This document shows, in pieces, positions 21,992 to 34,200 of a stretch of DNA of 64,000 nt. Location of the stretch: contig OX638130.1 in NCBI GenBank assembly GCA_951804985.1, positions 105,536,040-105,600,039 of the forward strand, read 5' to 3'. The notes beneath the pieces were generated by a model that saw only the letters and a list, made by a program, of their open reading frames with translations, did no database searches and was not told where the DNA came from. The DNA is from Dryomyza anilis. Its lineage: Eukaryota > Arthropoda > Insecta > Diptera > Dryomyzidae. Positions within the stretch are counted from its first letter, which is position 1. Every line of letters begins with the position of its first letter. The position numbers and the translations under genes are program-made.

Positions 21992-24390
21992 ATTAGGTTT
22001 TCAATGTCAACCCTCTAGGACGCTCCGTTTAGGAGTTATGGCCAATTAAAGAAATATTTTGAAAATCGATTTTGAAAACCTTATTATTCCAGAACCCACC
22101 GATCGAATTAAATGAAATTTTCAGTGAAAAATTAGGCATTCAATATCTATAAAAAACGCCTACTTTCAACCCTCTAGGACGCTCCGTTTAGGAGTTATGG
22201 CCAATTAAAGAAATATTTTGAAAATCGATTTTGAAAACCTTATTATTCCAGAACCCACCGATCGAATTAAATGAAATTTACAGTGAAAAATTAGGCATTC
22301 AATATCTATAAAAAACGCCTACTTTCAACCCTCTAGGACGCTCCGTTTAGGAGTTCTGGCCAATTAAAGAAATATTTAAAAATTAGGCTTTCAATGTCTA
22401 GAAAAAGCGCCAACTTTCATCACTCTAGGACGTTCCGTTTAGGAGTTATGGCCAATTAAAGAAATATTTAAAAATTAGGCTTTCAATGTCTATAAAAAGC
22501 GCCAACGTTCATCACTCTAAGACGCTCCGTTTAGGAGCTATGGCCAATTAAAGAAATATTTAAAAATTAGGCTTTCAATGTCTATAAAAAGCGCCTACTT
22601 TCAAACCTCTAGGACGCTCCGTTTAGGAGTTATGGCCAATTAAAGAAATATTTTGAAAATCGATTTTGAAAACCTTATTATTCCAGAACCCACCGATCGA
22701 ATTAAATGAAATTTACAGTGAAAAATTAGGCATTCAATATCTATAAAAAGCGCCTACTTTCAACCCTCTATGACGCTCCGTTTAGGAGTTATGGCCAAAT
22801 AAAGAAATATTTAAAAAATAGGCGTTCAATATCTATAAAAAGCGCCTACTTTCAACCCTCTAGGACGCTTCGTTTAGGAGCTATGGCCAATTAAAGAAAT
22901 ATTTAAAAATTAGGTTTTCAATGTCAACCCTCTAGGACGCTCCGTTTAGGAGTTATGGCCAATTAAAGAAATATTTTGAAAACCTTATTATTCCAGAACC
23001 CACCGATCGAATTAAATGAAATTTTCAGTGAAAAATTAGGCATTCAATATCTATAAAAAACGCCTACTTTCAACCCTCTAGGACGCTCCGTTTAGGAGTT
23101 ATGGCCAATTAAAGAAATATTTTGAAAATCGATTTTGAAAACCTTATTATTCCAGAACCCACCGATCGAATTAAATGAAATTTACAGTGAAAAATTAGGC
23201 ATTCAATATCTATAAAAAACGCCTACTTTCAACCCTCTAGGACGCTCCGTTTAGGAGTTCTGGCCAATTAAAGAAATATTTAAAAATTAGGCTTTCAATG
23301 TCTAGAAAAAGCGCCAACTTTCATCACTCTAGGACGTTCCGTTTAGGAGTTATGGCCAATTAAAGAAATATTTAAAAATTAGACTTTCAATGTCTATAGA
23401 AAGCGCCAACGTTCATCACTCTAAGACGCTCCGTTTAGGAGCTATGGCCAATTAAAGAAATATTTAAAAATTAGGCTTTCAATGTCTATAAAAAGCGCCT
23501 ACTTTCAAACCTCTAGGACGCTCCGTTTAGGAGTCATGGCCAAATAAAGAAATATTTTGAAAATCGATTTTGAAAACCTTATGATTCCAGAACCCACCGA
23601 TCGAATTAAATGAAATTTACAGTGAAAGATTAGGCTTTCAATGTCTATAAAAAGCGCCAACTTTCATCACTCTAGGACGTTCCGTTTAGGAGTTATGGCC
23701 AATTAAAGAAATATTTAAAAATTAGGCTTTCAATGTCTATAAAAAGCGCCTACTTTCAACCCTCTAGGACGCTCCGTTTAGGAGTTATGGCCAATTAAAG
23801 AAATATTTTGAAAATCGATTTTGAAAACCTTATTATTCCAGAACACACCGATCGAATTAAATGAAATTTACAGTGAAAAATTAGGCATTCAATATCTATA
23901 AAAAACGCCTACTTTCAACCCTCTAGGACGCTCCGTTTAGGAGTTCTGGCCAATTAAAGAAATATTTAAAAATTAGGCTTTCAATGTCTATAAAAAGCGC
24001 CTACTTTCAACCCTCTGGCCAATTAAAGAAATATTTTGAAAATCGATTTTGAACCCACCGATCGAATTAAATGAAATTTTCAGTGAAAAATTAGGCATTC
24101 AATATCTATAAAAAACGCCTACTTTCAACCCTCTAGGACGCTCCGTTTAGGAGTTATGGCCAATTAAAGAAATATTTTGAAAATCGATTTTGAAAACCTT
24201 ATTATTCCAGAACCCACCGATCGAATTAAATGAAATTTACAGTGAAAAATTAGGCATTCAATATCTATAAAAAACGCCTACTTTCAACCCTCTAGGACGA
24301 TCCGTTTAGGAGTTATGGCCAAATAAAGAAATATTTAAAAATTAGGCTTTCAATGTCAAAAAAAGCGCCTACTTTCAACCCTCTAGGACG
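21992..24390. repeat. 2.4-kb segmental duplication within satellite A, copy 1
   Basis: Position for position the sequence recurs 3,420 bp further on (25412-27810) with only scattered differences, for example AAATGAAATTTT against AAATTAAATTTT near 23018/26438. This is a recent block duplication laid over the monomer structure. Confidence 0.85.
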
Positions 24391-25100
24391 CTCCGTTTAG
24401 GAGTTATGGCCAATTAAAGAAATATTTTGAAAATCGATTTTGAAAACCTTATGATTCCAGAACCCACCGATCGAATTAAATGAAATTTACAGTGAAAGAT
24501 TAGGCTTTCAATGTCTATAAAAAGCGCCAACTTTCATCACTCTAGGACGTTCCGTTTAGGAGTTATGGCCAATTAAAGAAATATTTAAAAATTAGGCTTT
24601 CAATGTCTATAAAAAGCGCCTACTTTCAACCCTCTGGCCAATTAAAGAAATATTTTGAAAATCGATTTTGAACCCACCGATCGAATTAAATGAAATTTTC
24701 AGTGAAAAATTAGGCATTCAATATCTATAAAAAACGCCTACTTTCAACCCTCTAGGACGCTCCGTTTAGGAGTTATGGCCAATTAAAGAAATATTTTGAA
24801 AATCGATTTTGAAAACCTTATTATTCCAGAACCCACCGATCGAATTAAATGAAATTTACAGTGAAAAATTAGGCATTCAATATCTATAAAAAACGCCTAC
24901 TTTCAACCCTCTAGGACGATCCGTTTAGGAGTTATGGCCAAATAAAGAAATATTTAAAAATTAGGCTTTCAATGTCAAAAAAAGCGCCTACTTTCAACCC
25001 TCTAGGACGCTATGGCCAATTAAAGAAATATTAAAAAATTAGGCTTTCAATGTCTATAAAAAACGCCTTCTTTCAACCCTCTAGGACGCTCCGTTTAGGA

Positions 25101-25264
25101 GTTATGGCCAATTAAAGAAATATTTTGAAAATCGATTTTGAGTTATGGCCAATTAAAGAAATATTTTGAAAATCGATTTTGAGTTATGGCCAATTAAAGA
25201 AATATTTTGAAAATCGATTTTGAGTTATGGCCAATTAAAGAAATATTTTGAAAATCGATTTTGA
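25101..25264. repeat. four tandem copies of a 41-bp sub-monomer
   Basis: The piece from GTTATGGCCAATTAAAG to ATCGATTTTGA is repeated four times without the rest of the monomer (starts 25101, 25142, 25183, 25224). Slippage or unequal exchange between GAGTTATGG and the similar TTTTGA-A sequence would explain it. Confidence 0.85.
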
Positions 25265-25411
25265 AAACCTTATTATTCCAGAACCCACCGATCGAATTAA
25301 ATGAAATTTACAGTGAAAAATTAGGCATTCAATATCTATAAAAAACGCCTACTTTCAACCCTCTAGGACGCTCCGTTTAGGAGTTCTGGCCAATTAAAGA
25401 AATATTTAAAA

Positions 25412-27810
25412 ATTAGGCTTTCAATGTCAACCCTCTAGGACGCTCCGTTTAGGAGTTATGGCCAATTAAAGAAATATTTTGAAAATCGATTTTGAAAACC
25501 TTATTATTCCAGAACCCACCGATCGAATTAAATGAAATTTTCAGTGAAAAATTAGGCATTCAATATCTATAAAAAACGCCTACTTTCAACCCTCTAGGAC
25601 GCTCCGTTTAGGAGTTATGGCCAATTAAAGAAATATTTTGAAAATCGATTTTGAAAACCTTATTATTCCAGAACCCACCGATCGAATTAAATGAAATTTA
25701 CAGTGAAAAATTAGGCATTCAATATCTATAAAAAACGCCTACTTTCAACCCTCTAGGACGCTCCGTTTAGGAGTTCTGGCCAATTAAAGAAATATTTAAA
25801 AATTAGGCTTTCAATGTCTAGAAAAAGCGCCAACTTTCATCACTCTAGGACGTTCCGTTTAGGAGTTATGGCCAATTAAAGAAATATTTAAAAATTAGGC
25901 TTTCAATGTCTATAAAAAGCGCCAACGTTCATCACTCTAAGACGCTCCGTTTAGGAGCTATGGCCAATTAAAGAAATATTTAAAAATTAGGCTTTCAATG
26001 TCTATAAAAAGCGCCTACTTTCAAACCTCTAGGACGCTCCGTTTAGGAGTTATGGCCAATTAAAGAAATATTTTGAAAATCGATTTTGAAAACCTTATTA
26101 TTCCAGAACCCACCGATCGAATTAAATGAAATTTACAGTGAAAAATTAGGCATTCAATATCTATAAAAAGCGCCTACTTTCAACCCTCTATGACGCTCCG
26201 TTTAGGAGTTATGGCCAAATAAAGAAATATTTAAAAAATAGGCGTTCAATATCTATAAAAAGCGCCTACTTTCAACCCTCTAGGACGCTTCGTTTAGGAG
26301 CTATGGCCAATTAAAGAAATATTTAAAAATTAGGTTTTCAATGTCAACCCTCTAGGACGCTCCGTTTAGGAGTTATGGCCAATTAAAGAAATATTTTGAA
26401 AACCTTATTATTCCAGAACCCACCGATCGAATTAAATTAAATTTTCAGTGAAAAATTAGGCATTCAATATCTATAAAAAACGCCTACTTTCAACCCTCTA
26501 GGACGCTCCGTTTAGGAGTTATGGCCAATTAAAGAAATATTTTGAAAATCGATTTTGAAAACCTTATTATTCCAGAACCCACCGATCGAATTAAATGAAA
26601 TTTACAGTGAAAAATTAGGCATTCAATATCTATAAAAAACGCCTACTTTCAACCCTCTAGGACGCTCCGTTTAGGAGTTCTGGCCAATTAAAGAAATATT
26701 TAAAAATTAGGCTTTCAATGTCTAGAAAAAGCGCCAACTTTAATCACTCTAGGACGTTCCGTTTAGGAGTTATGGCCAATTAAAGAAATATTTAAAAATT
26801 AGACTTTCAATGTCTATAGAAAGCGCCAACGTTCATCACTCTAAGACGCTCCGTTTAGGAGCTATGGCCAATTAAAGAAATATTTAAAAATTAGGCTTTC
26901 AATGTCTATAAAAAGCGCCTACTTTCAAACCTCTAGGACGCTCCGTTTAGGAGTCATGGCCAAATAAAGAAATATTTTGAAAATCGATTTTGAAAACCTT
27001 ATGATTCCAGAACCCACCGATCGAATTAAATGAAATTTACAGTGAAAGATTAGGCTTTCAATGTCTATAAAAAGCGCCAACTTTCATCACTCTAGGACGT
27101 TCCGTTTAGGAGTTATGGCCAATTAAAGAAATATTTAAAAATTAGGCTTTCAATGTCTATAAAAAGCGCCTACTTTCAACCCTCTAGGACGCTCCGTTTA
27201 GGAGTTATGGCCAATTAAAGAAATATTTTGAAAATCGATTTTGAAAACCTTATTATTCCAGAACACACCGATCGAATTAAATGAAATTTACAGTGAAAAA
27301 TTAGGCATTCAATATCTATAAAAAACGCCTACTTTCAACCCTCTAGGACGCTCCGTTTAGGAGTTCTGGCCAATTAAAGAAATATTTAAAAATTAGGCTT
27401 TCAATGTCTATAAAAAGCGCCTACTTTCAACCCTCTGGCCAATTAAAGAAATATTTTGAAAATCGATTTTGAACCCACCGATCGAATTAAATGAAATTTT
27501 CAGTGAAAAATTAGGCATTCAATATCTATAAAAAACGCCTACTTTCAACCCTCTAGGACGCTCCGTTTAGGAGTTATGGCCAATTAAAGAAATATTTTGA
27601 AAATCGATTTTGAAAACCTTATTATTCCAGAACCCACCGATCGAATTAAATGAAATTTACAGTGAAAAATTAGGCATTCAATATCTATAAAAAACGCCTA
27701 CTTTCAACCCTCTAGGACGATCCGTTTAGGAGTTATGGCCAAATAAAGAAATATTTAAAAATTAGGCTTTCAATGTCAAAAAAAGCGCCTACTTTCAACC
27801 CTCTAGGACG
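25412..27810. repeat. 2.4-kb segmental duplication within satellite A, copy 2
   Basis: Second copy of the block at 21992-24390, offset 3,420 bp. It ends where copy 1 continues with CTCCGTTTAGG while this copy jumps to CTATGGCC, the same jump seen at about 25010. The breakpoint therefore lies inside a monomer. Confidence 0.85.
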
Positions 27811-27901
27811 CTATGGCCAATTAAAGAAATATTAAAAAATTAGGCTTTCAATGTCTATAAAAAACGCCTTCTTTCAACCCTCTAGGACGCTCCGTTTAGG
27901 A

Positions 27902-28065
27902 GTTATGGCCAATTAAAGAAATATTTTGAAAATCGATTTTGAGTTATGGCCAATTAAAGAAATATTTTGAAAATCGATTTTGAGTTATGGCCAATTAAAG
28001 AAATATTTTGAAAATCGATTTTGAGTTATGGCCAATTAAAGAAATATTTTGAAAATCGATTTTGA
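27902..28065. repeat. four tandem copies of the 41-bp sub-monomer
   Basis: Same 41-bp unit, starts 27902, 27943, 27984 and 28025. It lies just right of the second segmental copy, as the first run does relative to the first, so the run was probably copied with its surroundings. Confidence 0.85.
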
Positions 28066-28574
28066 AAACCTTATTATTCCAGAACCCACCGATCGAATTA
28101 AATGAAATTTACAGTGAAAAATTAGGCGATCAATATCTATAAAAAGCGCCAACTTTCATCACTCTCGGACGCTTCGTTTAGGAGCTATGGCCAATTAAAG
28201 AAATATTTAAAAATTAGGCTTTCAATGTCAAAAAAAGCGCCTACTTTCAACCCTCTAGGACGCTCCGTTTAGGAGTTATGGCCAATTAAAGAAATATTTT
28301 GAAAATCGATTTTGAAAACCTTATTATTCCAGAACCCACCGATCGAATTAAATGAAATTTACAGTGAAAAATTAGGCTTTCATTGTCTATAAAAAGCGCC
28401 TACTTTCAACCCTCTAGGACGCTCCGTTTAGGAGTTATGGCCAATTAAAGAAATATTTTGAAAATCGATTTTGAACCCACCGATCGAATTAAATGAAATT
28501 TACAGTGAAAAATTAGGCATTCAATATCTATAAAAAGCGCCTACTTTCAACCCTCTAGGACGCTCCGTTTAGGA

Positions 28575-28697
28575 GTTATGGCCAATTAAAGAAATATTTT
28601 GAAAATCGATTTTGAGTTATGGCCAATTAAAGAAATATTTTGAAAATCGATTTTGAGTTATGGCCAATTAAAGAAATATTTTGAAAATCGATTTTGA
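28575..28697. repeat. three tandem copies of the 41-bp sub-monomer
   Basis: Third occurrence of the 41-bp unit, starts 28575, 28616 and 28657, followed again by ACCTTATTATTCC of a normal long monomer. Confidence 0.85.
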
Positions 28698-31216
28698 AAA
28701 CCTTATTATTCCAGAACCCACCGATCGAATTAAATGAAATTTACAGTGAAAAATTAGGCGATCAATATCTATAAAAAGCGCCAACTTTCATCACTCTCGG
28801 ACGCTCCGTTTAGAAGTTATGGCCAATTAAAGAAATATTTTGAAAATCGATTTTGAAAACCTTATTATGTTACAGTGAAAATTTAGTGAAAAATTAGGCG
28901 ATCAATATCTATAAAAAGCGCCAACTTTCATCACTATCGGACGCTTCGTTTAGGAGCTATGGCCAATTAAAGAAATATTTAAAAATTAGGCTTTCAATGT
29001 CAAAAAAAGCGCCTACTTTCAACCCTCTAGGACGCTCCGTTTAGGAGTTATGGCCAATTAAAGAAATATTTAAAAATTTGGCTTTCAATGTCTATAAAAA
29101 GCGCCTACTTTCAACCCTCTAGGACGCTCCGTTTAGGAGTTATGGCCAATTAAAGAAATATTTTGAAAATCGATTTTGAAAACCTTATTATTCCAGAACC
29201 CACCGATCGAATTAAATGAAATTTACAGTGAAAAATTAGGCGTTCAATATCTATAAAAAGCGCCAACTTTCATCACTCTAAGACGCTCCGTTTAGGAGCT
29301 ATGGCCCATTAAAGAAATATTTTGAAAATCGATTTTGAACCCACCGATCGAATTAAATGAAATTTACAGTGAAAAATTAGGCGTTCAATATCTATAAAAA
29401 ACGCCTACTTTCAACCCTCTAGGACGCTCCGTTTAGGAGTTATGGCCCATTAAAGAAATATTTTGAAAATTGATTTTGAACCCACCGATCGAATTAAATG
29501 AAATTTACAGTGAAAAATTAGGCGTTCAATATCTATAAAAAACGCCTACTTTCAACCCTCTAGGACGCTCCGTTTACGAGTTCTGGACAATTAAAGAAAT
29601 ATTTTAAAATTAGGCTTTCATTATCTATAAAAAGCGCCAACTTTCATCACTCTAGGACGTTCCGTTTAGGCGTTATGGCCAATTAAAGAAATATTTAAAA
29701 ATTTGGCTTTCAATGTCTATAAAAAGCGCCAACGTTCATCACTCTAGGACGTTCCGTTTAGGAGTTATGGCCAATTAAAGAAATATTTAAAAATTAGGCT
29801 TTCAATGTCTATAAAAAGCGCCAACGTTCATCACTCTAAGACGCTCCGTTTCATCACTCTAAGACGCTCCGTTTAGGAGCTATGGCCAATTAAAGAAATA
29901 TTTAAAAATTAGGCTTTCAATGTCTATAAAAAGCGCCTACTTTCAACACTCTAGGGCGCTCCGTTTAGGAGTTATGGCCAATTAAAGAAATATTTTGAAA
30001 ATCGATTTTGAACCCACCGATCGAATTAAATGAAATTTACAGTGAAAAATTAGGCATTCAATATCTATAAAAAACGCCTACTTTCAACCCTCTAGGACGC
30101 TCCGTTTAGGAGTTCTGGCCAATTAAAGAAATATTTAAAAATTAGGCTTTCATTATCTATAAAAAGCGCCAACTTTCATCACTCTAGGACGTTCCGTTTA
30201 GGAGTTATGGCCAATTAAAGAAATATTTAAAAATTAGGCTTTCAATGTCTATAAAAAGCGCCAACGTTCATCACTCTAAGACGCTCCGTTTAGGAGCTAT
30301 GGCCAATTAAAGAAATATTTAAAAATTAGGCTTTCAATGTCTATAAAAAGCGCCTACTTTCAACCCTCTGGCCAATTAAAGAAATATTTTGAAAATCGAT
30401 TTTGAACCCACCGATCGAATTAAATGAAATTTACAGTGAAAAATTAGGCTTTCAATGTCTATAAAAAGCGCCTAGAAATATTTTGAAAATCGATTTTGAA
30501 AACCTTATTATTCCAGAACCCACCGATCGAATTAAATGAAATTTACAGTGAAAAATTAGGCTTTCAATGTCTATAAAAAGCGCCAACTTTCATCACTCTC
30601 GGACGCTAGGAGCTATGGCCAATTAAAGAAATATTTAAAAATTAGGCTTTCAATGTCAAAAAAAGCGCATACTTTCAACCCTCTAGGACGCTCCGTTTAG
30701 GAGTTATGGCCAATTAAAGAAATATTTTGAAAATCGATTTTGAAAACCTTATTATTCCAGAACCCACCGATCGAATTAAATGAAATTTACAGTGAAAAAT
30801 TAGGCATTCAATATCTATAAAAAACGCCTACTTTCAACCCTCTAGGACGCTCCATTATCTATAAAAATTATCTATAAAAAGCGCCAACTTTCATCACTCT
30901 AGGACGTTCCGTTTAGGCGTTATGGCCAATTAAAGAAATATTTAAAAATTTGGCTTTCAATGTCTATAAAAAGCGCCAACGTTCATCACTCTAGGACGTT
31001 CCGTTTAGGAGTTATGGCCAAATAAAGAAATATTTAAAAATTAGGCTTTCAATGTCAAAAAAAGCGCCTACTTTCAACCCTCTAGGACGCTATGGCCAAT
31101 TAAAGAAATATTTAAAAATTAGGCTTTCAATGTCAAAAAAAGCGCATACTTTCAACCCTCTAGGACGCTCCGTTTAGGAGTTATGGCCAATTAAAGAAAT
31201 ATTTTGAAAATCGATT

Positions 31217-34200
31217 TAATATCTATGTCATGATATGTCATGGTATGTCAGATGTCTGAATATGTCATGATATGTCATATGTCATGATATGTTATATGTC
31301 ATGATATGTCATATGTCATGGTATGTCAGATGTCTTGATATGTCATGATATGTCATATGTCATGGTATGTCAGATGTCTTGATATGTCATATTTCATGAT
31401 ATGTCATGATATGTCATATATCATGATATGTCATGGTATGTCAGATGTCTTGATATGTCATATGTCATGATATGACGTATGTCATGATATGTCATATGTC
31501 ATGATATGTCATGCTGTGTCATATGTCATGATGTGACATATGTCATGATATGTCATATGTCATGATAGGTCATATGTCATGATATGTCATATGTCATGAT
31601 ATGTCATATGTCATGATATGTCATATGTCATGATATGTCATATGTCATGATATGTTATATGTCATATGTCATGATATGTCATATGTCATGATATGTCATA
31701 TGTCATGATATGTCATATATCATGATATGTCATATGTCATGATATGACGTATGTCATGATATGTCATATGTCATGATATGTCATACGTCATGATATGTCG
31801 TATGTCATGATATGTCATATATCATGATATGTCATGTCATGGTATGTCAGATGTCTTGATCTGTCATGATAGGTCATATGTCATGATATGTCATATGTCA
31901 TGATATGTCATATGTCATGATATGTCATATGTCATGCTGTGTCATATGTCATGATGTGTCATATGTCATGATATGTCATATATCATTTTATGTCATATGT
32001 CTTGATATGTCATATGTCACGAAATGACATATGTCATGATATGTCATATGTCATGATATGTCAGATGTCTGAATATGTCATATGTCATGATATGACGTAT
32101 GTCATGATATGTCATATGTCATGATATGTCATACGTCATGATATGTCGTATGTCATGATATGTCATATATCATGATATGTCATGTCATGGTATGTCAGAT
32201 GTCTTGATCTGTCATGATAGGTCATATGTCATGATATGTCATATGTCATGATATGTCATATGTCATGATATGTCATATGTCATGCTGTGTCATATGTCAT
32301 GATGTGTCATATGTCATGATATGTCATATATCATGGTATGTCATATGTCTTGATATGTCATATGTCACGAAATGACATATGTCATGATATGTCATATGTC
32401 ATGATATGTCAGATGTCTGAATATGTCATATGTCTTGATATTTCATATGTCATGAAATGTCATATGTCATGATATGTCATATGTCGTGATATGTCTTATG
32501 TCATGATGTGTCATATGTCATGATATGTCATATGTCATGATATGTCATATGTCATGATATGTCATGGTATGTCAGATGTCTGAATATGTCATATGTCTTG
32601 ATATGTCATATTAATATGTCATATGTCATGATATGTCATATGTCATGATATGTCATGATATGTCATATGTCATGATATGTCATATGTCATGATATGTCAT
32701 ATGTCTTAATATGTCATATGTCACGAAATGACATATGTCATGATATGTCATATGTCATGATATGTCATATGTCACAAAATGACATATGTCATGATATGTC
32801 ATATGTCATGATATGTCATGGTATGTCAGATGTCTGAATATGTCATATATTCAATATCTATGTCATGATATGTCATGGTATGTCAGATGTCTGAATATGT
32901 CATATGTCATGATATGTCATATGTCATGATATGTTATATGTCATGATATGTCATATGTCAGATGTCTTGATATGTCATATGTCGTGATATGTCATATGTC
33001 ATGGTATGTCAGATGTCTTGATATGTCATATGTCATGATATGTCATATATCATGATATTTCATATGTCATGGTATGTCAGATGTCTTGATATGTCATATG
33101 TCATGATATGACGTATGTCATGATATGTCATATGTCATGATATGTCATATGTCATGCTGTGTCATACGTCATGATATGTCATATGTCTTGATATGTCATG
33201 ATATGTCATATGTCATGATATGTCGTATGTCATGATATGTCTATGTCATGGCATGTCAGATGTCTTGATATGTTATATGTAATCATATGTCATATGTCAT
33301 GATATGTCATATGTCATTTATCGTGATATGTCATATGTCATGATGTGTCATATGTCATGATATGTCATGATGTGTCATATGTCATGATATGTCATATGTC
33401 ATGATATGTCATATGTCATAATATGTCATATATCATGATATGTCATATGTCATGGTATGTCAGATGTCTTGATATGTCATATGTCATGATATGACGTATG
33501 TCATGATATGTCATATGTCATGATATGTCATATGTCATGATGTGTCATATGTCATGATATGTCATATGTCATGATATGTCATATGTCATGATATGTCATA
33601 TGTCATGATATGTCATATGTCGTGATATGTCATATGTCATGATGTGTCATATGTCATGATATGTCATATGTCATGATATGTCATATGTCTTGATATGTCA
33701 TATGTCACGAAATGACATATGTCATGATATGTCATGGTATGTCAGATGTCTGAATATGTCATATGTCTTGATATGTCATACGTCATGAAATGTCATATGT
33801 CATGATATGTCATATGTCGTGATATGTCATATGTCATGATATGTCATATGTCATGATATGTCATATGTCATGATATGTCATATGTCTTGATATGTCATAT
33901 GTCACGAAATGACATATGTCATGATATGTCATATGTCATGATATGTCATATGTCACGAAATGACATATGTCATGATATGTCATGATATGTCATGATATGT
34001 CATGGTATGTCAGATGTCTGAATATGTCATATGTCTTGATATGTCATGATATGTCATATGTCATGATATGTCGTATGTCATGATATGTCATATGTCATGG
34101 CATGTCAGATGTCTTGATATGTTATATGTAATGATATGTCATATGTCATGATATGTCATATGTCATGATATGTCATATGTCATGATATGTCATATGTCAT

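Larger units (their letters stand above)
13930..31216. repeat. satellite A: interleaved 92-bp and 159-bp monomers
   Basis: About 17.3 kb of tandem repeat. The short monomer (92 bp) starts GAAATATTTAAAAATTAGGC and ends GAGTTATGGCCAATTAAA; successive copies start at 20074, 20166 and 20258. The long monomer (159 bp, 20258 to 20417) has the same 92-bp core plus 67 bp, beginning TGAAAATCGATTTTG and ending TTTACAGTG, between GAAATATTT and the core. The two types alternate in changing order, giving higher-order periods such as 251, 343 and, near 15.0-15.7 kb, 477 bp. Copies at the left edge (13.93-14.35 kb) are more diverged than inner ones, as at the margin of an array. Each long monomer has the palindrome AAAATCGATTTT; most monomers have TCTATAAAAAGCGCC. 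No open frame of 60 codons. Confidence 0.95.

Noticed and set aside
13930..31216. CENP-B-box-like or telomeric repeat in satellite A
   Set aside because: I looked for a TTCG-n-CGGGA-type box and for TTAGG telomere repeats. The TTAGG words seen (TTTAGGAG, ATTAGGC) are isolated within monomers and not tandem.
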